From JAFDVL01 sp043775925 (lineage in GTDB: Bacteria; Acidobacteriota; Blastocatellia; RBC074): a stretch of DNA of 64,000 nt. The DNA lies in NCBI GenBank assembly GCA_043775925.1, contig JAYVRW010000170.1, positions 1-64,000 on the forward strand, written 5' to 3'. Every line of letters begins with the position of its first letter. Position 1 is the stretch's first letter. Of this stretch, positions 31,500 to 39,809 are shown piece by piece. The position numbers were made by a program, and so were the translations under genes. The notes under the pieces are model-generated. The model did not search any database. It saw only the letters and a list, made by a program, of their open reading frames with translations, and was not told the DNA's origin.

Positions 31500-32723
31500 T
31501 TATTGATTGCTACGGCTACCAGATGACCGCGAAGTGTCTCCACCACGTCCGCCATCGCTAACACTGCCACGATCTGATGATGGAGCAGGTTCAACTCGAC
31601 TCGGTGGCGCTGAATATGATGGTGATGAGGAAGGCGATGAACCCCGATCATAATTACCACCTCGTGAATACGACGAGCTATCATCGGAAGAGCGCGAATA
31701 ATTCGAGTTGCTGTTGGAAGAGGATGGTCTGGCATACGGCTCGACATTACGGCTTTGTACGTCAGTCCGGCTGGTTTGCACCCGCTCATCTCCGCGGCCA
31801 GTATTACTCACCCGTGACGGAATATTAGTTGCTACTGACCCGCCGCCATAATTCCCGCCAGTACTTCCATAGTACCCATTACTATAACCACCAGGGTAGT
31901 AGTAACACATGTCGCAATTGTAGAAGCTACGATAGAAACCAAACCCATAGCCATTCAGGAAAAATCCGGAGGATGGAATGAACGTATAGCTGTTCGATAA
32001 GGGATCATAAATCCAGCCTGAAAGCAGCGAATTGCGCGAACGTGATCTTTGCAGAACCGAATAATTGGCTGCCACCAGAGCTTCAGATCGCAGATAGCTC
32101 CATTGATCAAAAGCATCAAAAACTTTTGCGCTGAGTTTGGCGGTTTGTGGACTGCCATCGCCAATCAAGCGATAAACTTTATTATTACCGATTTTGTTGG
32201 CACTACCGGAAAGCACTTGCTCACGTGTACCAATAAAAGCTTCACCACGACGAACGCTGATAGCGACATCAGTGCCACTCACATCAAAGCGGTAAATACC
32301 AGCTTTGTTCAGCGTTACCACTGTGCGTGGCGTCCCGATTTCCAGCGGTACTTTTTTGTCAATTTCACCAACTTCGAGAATCGCTGAGCCACTTACAAGA
32401 TCAAAGCGGGTATTATCCAGCGACGTGCGAATAGCTCTGACTTCAGTCTTCTCAGCCATTCGCAGGTAGGAACCAGGTGCGAGCAATAATTCAGCATTGC
32501 TATCAGCTCCGGTCACAATGGAATCGCCTTCATTCATTTGCGAACCCATTGAAGCCTTGCCTGTTGCTTCCAGACTATTGCCAACCGAATTCATCGCAAC
32601 TTTACCTTCGACGCGATTAATGAAACCAGCCTTACTGGAAATAAGGTACTGAGCTTGAACTGAGAAACTGAGCATTAAAAGTACTGCGGATAGCAGTGCA
32701 TAACGGGAAAAATTTCTTTGCAT
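31500..32723 (-). CDS. Exported FecR-domain protein with Ser/Arg/Gly-rich tail
   Basis: A 407-residue protein, ATG at 32723 with GGAGGG upstream. A signal peptide (RYALLSAVLLMLSFSVQAQ) is followed by a FecR-like beta domain (about 35-190): INRVEGKVAMNSVGNSLEA, EGDSIVTGADSNAELLLAPG, LVSGSAILEVGEIDKK and RTVVTLNKAGIYRFDVSG. Residues about 260-310 are Tyr/Gly-rich, with a CDMC pair. The last 100 residues are low-complexity Ser, Arg, Gly and Asn. There is no FecI sigma or TonB receptor nearby and no cytoplasmic anti-sigma segment, so it is more likely an envelope or surface structural protein than a FecR signal transducer. Confidence 0.8.
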   Translation of the reverse strand: MQRNFSRYALLSAVLLMLSFSVQAQYLISSKAGFINRVEGKVAMNSVGNSLEATGKASMGSQMNEGDSIVTGADSNAELLLAPGSYLRMAEKTEVRAIRTSLDNTRFDLVSGSAILEVGEIDKKVPLEIGTPRTVVTLNKAGIYRFDVSGTDVAISVRRGEAFIGTREQVLSGSANKIGNNKVYRLIGDGSPQTAKLSAKVFDAFDQWSYLRSEALVAANYSVLQRSRSRNSLLSGWIYDPLSNSYTFIPSSGFFLNGYGFGFYRSFYNCDMCYYYPGGYSNGYYGSTGGNYGGGSVATNIPSRVSNTGRGDERVQTSRTDVQSRNVEPYARPSSSNSNSNYSRSSDDSSSYSRGGNYDRGSSPSSSPSYSAPPSRVEPAPSSDRGSVSDGGRGGDTSRSSGSRSNQ

Positions 32724-32877
32724 GGCGTCCCTCCGAGTGGCAACAGGTGATTGATTCGGGTTGCCTGAAAAAGCTTCATCCAGAAGCACTTGGGTTGAAA
32801 GGGAAATACGGGTAACCAATATACTCCCTTCCTACTAATCATGCCAGTGATTTTGATGAGAAAATTTCAGGTCTGCT

Positions 32878-33618
32878 TTATGGAAGGATGGAATGCAAAA
32901 AGTAGTGTGTAACCGCGAATAATGCGACTCCTAGAAAAATCAGAATGGAAGGTTTCCAGCCACGTTCACGATTAACTTCCGGGATTAAATCAGAAGCTGC
33001 AATGTAGATCGTGGCTCCGGCTGAAAGAGGTAGCGCATACTTAACGGCGTTTTGTACCAGAGCTACTGAGAAAATCCCGGCAAAGGTTGCGACAGCAATT
33101 AAAAATGTGGCCTGAATGGCAGCTTTGCGCGTACGACCTGCGCTTAGCATGATTGAAGCGACAGTGAAGCCTTCCGGGACTTTATGCAAAAGCACTGCAA
33201 TAAACAGGATTAAGCCTAATCGAAAACTAATCAGTAAACCGGAAGCAATGGTAACTCCATCGAAGAAAGCGTGGATGCCCAAGGCGAACACTGCTGTCAA
33301 CGCTACACCCTGCCGCTGCATTTCTTCGTGGTGGACTTCCTCGCCAAAATGAAAATGTGGAGCAATCGTGTGTTCCGCGAACTGAATAATCAGGTAGCCG
33401 ACTAAAAGCCAGATGAAAGCCTCGCTCCCACCCTGCTGAAAAATTTCAGGGATCGCCTCAAGGACGACGGCTGCCAGCATGTAGCCCGCCCCTAAAGCCA
33501 ATAATTTTTTCAAGCGGTCGTGAGCGGTAGTTTTTGAGCGGGCAATTAACCATCCACCCAGCAAATTTCCTGCTGCGGCCATTAATCCGAAAAGTAAAAG
33601 TTGAGTCGTTTGAAACAT
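32878..33618 (-). CDS. ZIP-family divalent metal transporter
   Basis: A 246-residue polytopic membrane protein with about eight hydrophobic helices. The metal site is made by GIHAFFDGVTIASGLL (helix 4) and LLHKVPEGFTVASIML (helix 5), the classic His/Asp and HKxPEG motifs. ASDLIPEVNRERG is near the end, and a His/Glu-rich loop lies between helices 3 and 4 (HFHFGEEVHHEE). It should import zinc or a similar metal. It is the last gene before the 429-bp promoter region of the dcw cluster and is transcribed away from it. Confidence 0.9.
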   Translation of the reverse strand: MFQTTQLLLFGLMAAAGNLLGGWLIARSKTTAHDRLKKLLALGAGYMLAAVVLEAIPEIFQQGGSEAFIWLLVGYLIIQFAEHTIAPHFHFGEEVHHEEMQRQGVALTAVFALGIHAFFDGVTIASGLLISFRLGLILFIAVLLHKVPEGFTVASIMLSAGRTRKAAIQATFLIAVATFAGIFSVALVQNAVKYALPLSAGATIYIAASDLIPEVNRERGWKPSILIFLGVALFAVTHYFLHSILP

Positions 33619-33838
33619 TGAAAAAGTATTAATTGCTCACCAAAGCTGCCAAAGATACAAGGAAGCCGGATAAATGCCAAGTCTGAGGAAAGAAATTCAT
33701 CGCTGTCAGATGCCGGGTAGAATCTGAAAAAGGCAGCCACAGAAGGTTTTAACGCGAATTGCTCAGACACAGTTAAATCAACAAGTTAGAGCAAGTAACT
33801 TGAAGCGAAAAATTAATGATAAAATATTGCAAATTTGC

Positions 33839-33867
33839 TTGACATCCCCAAATAGGTGACTTACACT
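33839..33867 (+). promoter_or_regulatory. Sigma-70-type promoter of the dcw cluster
   Basis: A consensus -35 TTGACA (33839-33844), a 17-bp spacer and -10 TACACT (33862-33867). Transcription would begin near 33874, giving a leader of about 170 nt before mraZ. This is the best promoter seen in the window. Confidence 0.8.
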
Positions 33868-33877
33868 GCGCTCATTC

Positions 33878-33902
33878 AGTGGAATGAAGTGGGTTAAAGT
33901 GG
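33878..33902 (+). promoter_or_regulatory. MraZ operator: three AGTGG boxes at 10-bp period
   Basis: AGTGG occurs at 33878, 33888 and 33898, each separated by 5 bp, giving same-face spacing on the helix. MraZ of other bacteria binds direct TGGG/GTGG-type repeats spaced in this way upstream of its own gene. The boxes lie just downstream of the predicted start point, so binding would block initiation or early elongation and make mraZ autorepressing. Confidence 0.8.
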
Positions 33903-34047
33903 TAAGAATTAGTAACTTAGAGATTCTGATTGAAGAACTACTTGAAGTCATAAGCGTTTGATTAGTAAGTGTTTAGTATTGCTACTGAACAAATTAAGCG
34001 GTTCATAACTCCCCGAATTTAAATAACTTTCAGGAAAGCTATTGCAA

Positions 34048-34491
34048 ATGCTGAGAGGAAGCTACGCAGCGACAATTGATGATAAGGGGCGGGTGAAAGT
34101 TCCAGCGAGCTTCCAGCGATCTTTGAATGAGCAGTACGGTAACGTTGAATTTTACGTCACTAGCCTGGATGGCGAATGTGCGCGAATCTACCCGTTGTCT
34201 GAATGGGAAATTATTGAACGCAAGCTGGCGTTACTTCCGAGTATGGACCCAGCCAAGCGCAAGTTTCTTGATCGGGTGAATTATTACGGACAGGTGCAAT
34301 CTCTGGATGCACAAGGTCGCCTGCTGATTCATCCCTTGCTGAGGGGCGCAGCGGAATTGCTGGGTGAAGTGACAGTTTTTGGATATTTGAACTACCTGGA
34401 AATCTGGAGCGCAGATCGGTTTCGGAGTACGCGGCTTAATGTTGCCTTTACTGATGAAGACTCGGAAGCGATTGCTCGACTGGGAATTTAA
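34048..34491 (+). CDS. mraZ: MraZ transcriptional regulator
   Basis: A 147-residue double AbrB-like fold protein. The two repeats each carry the DxxGR motif: GSYAATIDDKGRVKVPASFQ (N-terminal) and YYGQVQSLDAQGRLLIHPLL (C-terminal). The ATG at 34048 lies about 10 bp after AGGAAAG; a TTG two codons upstream is possible. MraZ forms ring oligomers that bind the dcw promoter and repress the cluster. The AGTGG triplet at 33878-33902 is the expected site. First gene of the operon, 5 bp before rsmH. Confidence 0.95.
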   Translation: MLRGSYAATIDDKGRVKVPASFQRSLNEQYGNVEFYVTSLDGECARIYPLSEWEIIERKLALLPSMDPAKRKFLDRVNYYGQVQSLDAQGRLLIHPLLRGAAELLGEVTVFGYLNYLEIWSADRFRSTRLNVAFTDEDSEAIARLGI

Positions 34492-34496
34492 GAATT

Positions 34497-35447
34497 ATGT
34501 TCCTATCAGCTCCTGATGAAATTCATGTTCCGGTCATGCTCAATGAGGCGCTCGAAGCACTCAATACGTCGTCGGGTGGATTATTTGTAGATGCTACCCT
34601 GGGAATGGGTGGTCATGCGGAAGCAATCCTGCGAGCTTCACCGAAGAATCGGGTTATCGGTTTTGATCGGGACGGGGAAGCTCTTGAGATCGCCAAAGAC
34701 AGGCTGAGTAAATTTGGCGAGCGGTTTACTGCGATCCATTCTGATTATCGTCAGATCAAAAGTGCGTTACTTGAAAATGGAGTTGCTGAGGTCAACGGGA
34801 TATTGGCAGATTTAGGAATCTCCTCTTATCAGTTGGATACGCCAAATCGAGGATTCAGCTTTCGCTTTACAGACGATTCCCCGTTGGACATGCGGATGGA
34901 TCGCGGAGAAGAGCTAACCGCCGCAGATTTGATAAAAACCCTCAGTGAAAAGGAATTGGCAGATTTGATTTTTGAATATGGCGAAGAGCGTGCGTCACGC
35001 AAAATCGCTCATCGCATAGTTCAGGCAAGAGCTAGAGCGCCAATCACAACTACGAAGCAATTAGCAGCTTTAGTGATTGGTGCGGTTCACCAGAAAGGTC
35101 ACTGGAAGATTCATCCGGCGACTAAAACGTTTCAAGCCTTACGGATTGCAGTGAATCGTGAACTGGATGGACTCGGAGAATTCGTCGCGGATGCAGTAGA
35201 TGTACTCGCCACGGATGGGAGACTGGTGATTATTACTTTTCATTCACTTGAAGACAGACCTATCAAGCAAGCTTTGAAATATCAATCAGGTTATTGCCTC
35301 TGCTCTCCGCAATTGCCTGATTGTCGCTGTGGCGCCAAGCGTCGGATTGAACTTCTCAACCGTAAGCCCATTCAATCAAACGCCAGTGAAGTCACCGCTA
35401 ACGCACGTTCTCGAAGTGCGAAACTTCGAGCAAGTAAGAAGTTATAA
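34497..35447 (+). CDS. rsmH: 16S rRNA (cytosine1402-N4)-methyltransferase
   Basis: A 316-residue SAM-dependent enzyme methylating N4 of C1402 in the ribosomal P site. HVPVMLNEALEAL and GGLFVDATLGMGGHAEAIL (SAM site) open the protein. GILADLGISSYQLDTPNRGF, followed by SFRFTDDSPLDMRMD, is the family signature, and QALRIAVNRELDGL and VIITFHSLEDRPIKQALK complete it. The C-terminal CGAKRRIELLNRKPI is also conserved. Second gene in the dcw operon as in most bacteria. Confidence 0.97.
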   Translation: MFLSAPDEIHVPVMLNEALEALNTSSGGLFVDATLGMGGHAEAILRASPKNRVIGFDRDGEALEIAKDRLSKFGERFTAIHSDYRQIKSALLENGVAEVNGILADLGISSYQLDTPNRGFSFRFTDDSPLDMRMDRGEELTAADLIKTLSEKELADLIFEYGEERASRKIAHRIVQARARAPITTTKQLAALVIGAVHQKGHWKIHPATKTFQALRIAVNRELDGLGEFVADAVDVLATDGRLVIITFHSLEDRPIKQALKYQSGYCLCSPQLPDCRCGAKRRIELLNRKPIQSNASEVTANARSRSAKLRASKKL

Positions 35448-35513
35448 AGATTTGCTCGCCATTAATTGAAGACCCCCCGTTCTTCAACAGCCCGAATCGG
35501 AGGAATTATAAAC

Positions 35514-36077
35514 ATGACTTATCGTCCACAAATTCAAAATGGTCAGGTCGTCAAACGATCACGTCCTGCTTCATCACAGCATTACAATAATTCGCCCCAG
35601 TATTCTGTGGCACGGCGCTATCCAGCGGCTTCAGCGACTGCCACCATGTCTCCAGCCTGGTCGGGAATTTCGTTTGGAGAATTGGCACATAACGGATTAG
35701 GCGTGCTGGGGCTGGACGAAAAAATTTCTACGACTGAAGCTAAGACACGAGCTGATGGCAAAACCATGACCCGTTTGGGGTTAATGGGAGGATTAATTAG
35801 TTGTGGATTATTGGTTGTGTCCGGGTTTGTCTTTAGCTTGCGGGATCATTTCAAGGCTCATGCAATGGGACGCGAAGAGGTCGGAATGCGCCGCGCTTTA
35901 GATCAGTCACAATCCGAACAGCGAGGGCTGGAATATCAATTAGGTCAAGCTGTCAGCCCGCCAGCGCTTGATCAGGCAGCCCGGCAATATGCTCTGTCTC
36001 CGGTAGAGCTTGACCAGAAAAATAAAGTAGTCGTTCCAGTTAAAAGTAGTAAAAAAACGGGTCAGGGTAAGCATTAA
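35514..36077 (+). CDS. ftsL: FtsL-like division protein
   Basis: A 187-residue bitopic protein, assigned mainly by position between rsmH and ftsI. The ATG at 35514 is preceded by GGAGG. A long polar cytoplasmic region (about 1-90) precedes one membrane helix (LGLMGGLISCGLLVVSGFVF) and a periplasmic coiled coil (REEVGMRRALDQSQSEQRGL followed by EYQLGQAVSP). FtsL proteins are poorly conserved and normally about 100-120 residues; the extended cytoplasmic part is longer than usual. It would link FtsB and FtsQ to the FtsW/FtsI synthase. Confidence 0.75.
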   Translation: MTYRPQIQNGQVVKRSRPASSQHYNNSPQYSVARRYPAASATATMSPAWSGISFGELAHNGLGVLGLDEKISTTEAKTRADGKTMTRLGLMGGLISCGLLVVSGFVFSLRDHFKAHAMGREEVGMRRALDQSQSEQRGLEYQLGQAVSPPALDQAARQYALSPVELDQKNKVVVPVKSSKKTGQGKH

Positions 36078-36103
36078 CACAAACCTGAAAAGGCGAGGCT
36101 CCG

Positions 36104-38254
36104 ATGGCATCCAGGCGAAAAAAGAAAAACAGTCTAACCGGTCGGCATGGCTTCATTGCCTGCTTACTAATTGTCTGGATGGGAGTCATCATCTGGAGGC
36201 TGGCATATTTACAAATTATGCAGCCGCAGAACTATGTGAGTACCTCAGTGGCGCAACGCGAAAAAACTGAGAAAGTTGAAGCTTTTCGGGGTGAGATTGT
36301 AGATCGTAATGGGACGGTCTTAGCCAGCAGTACGGACACTGATTCTGTTTTAGCTGATCTTTATCAGGTCAAAGAAAATACGCAGGCACAGATCATCAAG
36401 ACTCTGGCTCCGATGTTGAATACGAGTGAAAATGATCTCCAGCGCAAGTTTAATTCCGGCGGCAAAGCTCCTGTTCTTGCGAGGCAGGTTGATATTCAGG
36501 TCTCACAGAATATTCGAACTTCACTGGAAGCGGCAAAGCTTTCCGGTATTAAGGTTGTTAGAGAAACCCAGCGTCGTTATCCGAATGGAAGTTTGGCTTC
36601 TCACCTTTTGGGTTATGTGAATGGGGCAGAGCAAGGTGTTGGAGGCCTGGAATTTCAATTAGATAAGCACCTCAGAGGTCAGGATGGCAAAAACATTTAT
36701 GAAAATGATGCAGTAGGAAAATCATTTGCCAGAGTTGAAAAAAATGCCTTCGCCGGAGCGCGAGTGGTTACTACGATTGATACCGGATTGCAGAGTCAGG
36801 TTGAATCTGCGCTGGCTCAGGCTTTAGAGGAAACCAAAGCCGATAGCATTAGCGCCATTGTGATTGATCCGAAAACTGGCGAAGTCTTGGCGATGGCCAA
36901 CGCACCAACTTTTGATCCGGCGGCTCGCTGGAGTGGTGGCGATCAAGAAGCTTATGTGCGCCGCAACCGCGCCATTGCTGATATTTACGAACCCGGCTCC
37001 GTTTTTAAGATCGTTGGGTATTCTGCCGCCATTGAAGAAGGCCTGGTTAGTCCTGACGAGAAAATACGTTGCAACGGCTCAGTCACGATTGGCAATCGGA
37101 TTATCAAAGACGAACACTGTCATGGTGAGCTGACCTTATCACAGGCTTTGGCGAAATCCTCCAACACGGGCGCAATTTACGTGGCGAGAAAAGTCGGCAA
37201 TGAGAAGATGGCGGACTACATTTCGCGGTTTGGATTTGGTCATCGGACAGGAATTGATTTACCGGCGGAAGCGGCTGGATTAATTCATCCGCTTGAAAAA
37301 TGGCAGGCTACTTCAATCGGTTCAATTGCCATTGGACACGAAGTTGGTGTGACGGCTTTGCAGGCAGTTTCTGCGATGGCAGCCATCGGCAATGGTGGCG
37401 AATGGGTTAGGCCCCACGTCATCAAACAAGTTGTCACTGGTGATGCTGGTCAGCGAGTATTATGGGAGGCCCAACGAGAATCCCATCGTGTGATCAGTCC
37501 GCAAACAGCCACCACTATTACTTCAATGTTGGAAGGTGTAGTCGAGAGTGGAACGGCCAGACATGCCGTTCAACTGGGTGGTTATACCGTGGCGGGAAAG
37601 ACCGGAACTGCCCAAAAAATTATTAGCGGTAGATATTCTGATAGTGCTTATATGGCGTCGTTTGCCGGATTCGTACCCGCCATCAATCCGCGCTTTGCAA
37701 TTATTGTGACGATTGATAATCCAAAAGGTGCGCATCAAGGTGGACAAGTAGCAGCGCCTATTTTTAGTCGCATCGCACAGGCTTCGTTGGTCGGTTATGG
37801 TGTCTTGCCCGACAACGAAAAAGCGAAACAGGGAATTGCAGAGTTGGAGACACGATACAAAGAGAAACCAGGCGATTGGAATTGGCAACCTGAAGCGACG
37901 CCGAATGCAACGCCGAAAACCAATCACCTGGTTGCTACTCCAAGTCTGAAACCAACGGTCAGGGCAAGCGTGAAACCAAGTGCGACACCTCCTTCAACGG
38001 TAAAGGTTTCAGCTACACCAAGGCTGAAGCTGCCGACCCCGCCACCTGTCAAGCCAACTGTGACGGTGAAAAATATACCGGATAAACCAAAGCCGCAACC
38101 CGTTGTGAAGAGTGGGCCAAATGTTATAGGCCGAGGTTTGCGTGAGGTCGCAAGCATGTGCAGCCAGACCGGATTAAAGCTGCGTGCGATTGGCTCAGGC
38201 GTCGCTCGTAGCCAACATCGCCAGGGCGATACACTGGTGGTTGAGTTCCGATGA
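36104..38254 (+). CDS. ftsI: Division-specific penicillin-binding protein 3 (FtsI) with C-terminal PASTA domain
   Basis: A 716-residue class B transpeptidase. One N-terminal membrane helix (FIACLLIVWMGVIIWRL) is followed by the dimerisation/pedestal domain and the transpeptidase domain, with SxxK in YEPGSVFKIVGYSA (Ser near 300), SxN in LAKSSNTGAIYVA and KTG in VAGKTGTAQKI (near 500). A Pro/Thr-rich linker of about 70 residues then leads to a single PASTA domain (about 650-716, PNVIGRGLREVASMCSQTGL). PASTA-bearing division PBPs are common in Firmicutes and Actinobacteria but less so in diderms, where FtsI lacks them. It forms septal cross-links with FtsW. Confidence 0.95.
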   Translation: MASRRKKKNSLTGRHGFIACLLIVWMGVIIWRLAYLQIMQPQNYVSTSVAQREKTEKVEAFRGEIVDRNGTVLASSTDTDSVLADLYQVKENTQAQIIKTLAPMLNTSENDLQRKFNSGGKAPVLARQVDIQVSQNIRTSLEAAKLSGIKVVRETQRRYPNGSLASHLLGYVNGAEQGVGGLEFQLDKHLRGQDGKNIYENDAVGKSFARVEKNAFAGARVVTTIDTGLQSQVESALAQALEETKADSISAIVIDPKTGEVLAMANAPTFDPAARWSGGDQEAYVRRNRAIADIYEPGSVFKIVGYSAAIEEGLVSPDEKIRCNGSVTIGNRIIKDEHCHGELTLSQALAKSSNTGAIYVARKVGNEKMADYISRFGFGHRTGIDLPAEAAGLIHPLEKWQATSIGSIAIGHEVGVTALQAVSAMAAIGNGGEWVRPHVIKQVVTGDAGQRVLWEAQRESHRVISPQTATTITSMLEGVVESGTARHAVQLGGYTVAGKTGTAQKIISGRYSDSAYMASFAGFVPAINPRFAIIVTIDNPKGAHQGGQVAAPIFSRIAQASLVGYGVLPDNEKAKQGIAELETRYKEKPGDWNWQPEATPNATPKTNHLVATPSLKPTVRASVKPSATPPSTVKVSATPRLKLPTPPPVKPTVTVKNIPDKPKPQPVVKSGPNVIGRGLREVASMCSQTGLKLRAIGSGVARSQHRQGDTLVVEFR

Positions 38255-38260
38255 TTATCA

Positions 38261-38319
38261 GTTTCGGGTTTTGTGTTTCGAGGAAACCACGTAATTCGTT
38301 TTTCCTCGAAACCCGAAAC
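38261..38319. repeat. Inverted repeat of GTTTCGGGTTT family between ftsI and murE
   Basis: GTTTCGGGTTTTGTGTTTCG plus AGGAAA (38261-38286) pairs with TTTCCTCGAAACCCGAAAC (38301-38319), with a 6-nt bulge on the left. It fills the 73-bp gap inside the dcw operon. It belongs to the same family as 12703-12780. Confidence 0.75.
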
Positions 38320-38327
38320 CAAATTTT

Positions 38328-39809
38328 ATGATTTTACTGAGTGACATTGTGCGCGAATTGAACGCGCTGGTTAGCGGCGAGGGACTTGATCGGGAAATCG
38401 TTCCTGCCAGCTCCGTTGTTACTCACGATTCGCGCCGCGTTATGCCGGGGGGCATCTTCGTAGCTATTAAGGGCGCAACAACCGATGGAAACAATTTTAT
38501 CGGTCTGGCTACGGTTCGCGGCGCGTTAGCAATTATCTCGGAAAACCCACGTCCTGAAAATTATTCTGGCGTATGGTTACAAGTGGCGGATGCACGTTCT
38601 GCGCTGGCTCACGCCGCCGCGATTGCGCACGGAAATCCCTCCCGTTCTTTGAAATTAATTGGACTGACAGGCACGAACGGCAAGACGACTACGGCGCATT
38701 TATGTGAATCCATGTTCCGAGCTGCCGGAGCGATCCCTGCGATGATGGGAACCATTAGTCATCGCATCGGTGATGAAGAAGTCATCGCAGAACATACAAC
38801 GCCCGAAGCCTCCGATATTCAGGATTTTTTGCGTCGCGCCGTAAACGCTAACGTCGAATACGCAGTGATGGAAGTGTCATCAATCGCCTTAGAAATGCAG
38901 CGAGTCGCCTATCTGGATTTTGCAGTCGCGGCGTTTAGTAATTTGACGCAAGACCATCTGGATTTTCACGGCACGATGGAAGCATACGGAGCTGCCAAGC
39001 GAAAATTATTTGAAGTTACCACCGGTTACGCCGTCATCAACACTGATGACGCCTATAGCGCCGAGCTGAGAAAAGCAACGCGCGCGAAAGTGTTGAGCTA
39101 TGCAATTGATAAAAGCGCTGATATTACCCCCAACCAAAATGATTTTAGCTCTGATGGGTTGTCTTTCACGGCTTGCACTCCTGTCGGTGAAATCGAAATT
39201 CGCTCAAGTCTGGTTGGCCGTCCACATGCTTACAACATTCTTTGTACGATTGGCATCGGGGTTGCGCTTGGATTCAATGCCGAAATTATGGCACGCGGGA
39301 TTAACACCAGCAAAGGTGCAGCAGGTCGCTTCGAGACGGTAACTACTGCCGAAGATGATCTCACTGTAGTCGTAGATTACGCGCATACGCCAGATGCCTT
39401 GATTAATGTTTTGAAAACGGCGCGTGATGCTGCCAAATCAAAAAATGGTCGAGTCATCACTGTTTTCGGATGCGGCGGAGATCGTGACAAAACCAAGCGT
39501 CCATTGATGGGCGCCGCCGCTGCTGAATTGAGCGATATGGTCATCGCAACTTCTGATAATCCGCGCAGTGAAGACCCCGAACAAATTCTGCGCGACATCG
39601 AAGTCGGCTTGAAACAGGCAAGTGGAAATTATCAATTAGTGACAGATCGGCATGAGGCGATTTTTACCGCTATTACAAATGCACAGCCGAAGGATGTTGT
39701 GATTATTGCTGGCAAAGGACACGAGGATTATCAAATTTTAGCTACTGGCAAAATTCATTTTGATGATCGTGAAGCGGCGGAAGAAGCTTTGCAGCAAAGA
39801 AAAAAATGA
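38328..39809 (+). CDS. murE: UDP-MurNAc-tripeptide synthetase (meso-DAP adding)
   Basis: A 493-residue Mur ligase. The N-terminal domain has DSRRVMPGGIFVAIKG, the ATP loop is LIGLTGTNGKTTTAHL, and HTTPEASDIQDFLRRAV and FSNLTQDHLDFHG are substrate/metal regions. The C-terminal domain has VDYAHTPDALINVL and TSDNPRSEDP. The DNPR motif indicates meso-diaminopimelate rather than lysine as the third stem residue. It overlaps murF by 4 bp (ATGA). Confidence 0.97.
   Translation: MILLSDIVRELNALVSGEGLDREIVPASSVVTHDSRRVMPGGIFVAIKGATTDGNNFIGLATVRGALAIISENPRPENYSGVWLQVADARSALAHAAAIAHGNPSRSLKLIGLTGTNGKTTTAHLCESMFRAAGAIPAMMGTISHRIGDEEVIAEHTTPEASDIQDFLRRAVNANVEYAVMEVSSIALEMQRVAYLDFAVAAFSNLTQDHLDFHGTMEAYGAAKRKLFEVTTGYAVINTDDAYSAELRKATRAKVLSYAIDKSADITPNQNDFSSDGLSFTACTPVGEIEIRSSLVGRPHAYNILCTIGIGVALGFNAEIMARGINTSKGAAGRFETVTTAEDDLTVVVDYAHTPDALINVLKTARDAAKSKNGRVITVFGCGGDRDKTKRPLMGAAAAELSDMVIATSDNPRSEDPEQILRDIEVGLKQASGNYQLVTDRHEAIFTAITNAQPKDVVIIAGKGHEDYQILATGKIHFDDREAAEEALQQRKK

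Larger units (their letters stand above)
33619..34047. other. Control region between the ZIP transporter and the dcw cluster
   Basis: This divergent region contains the dcw promoter and MraZ boxes listed separately, then a leader of about 170 nt. The left 200 bp should contain the ZIP promoter; no Zur-type palindrome was recognised. Confidence 0.5.
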
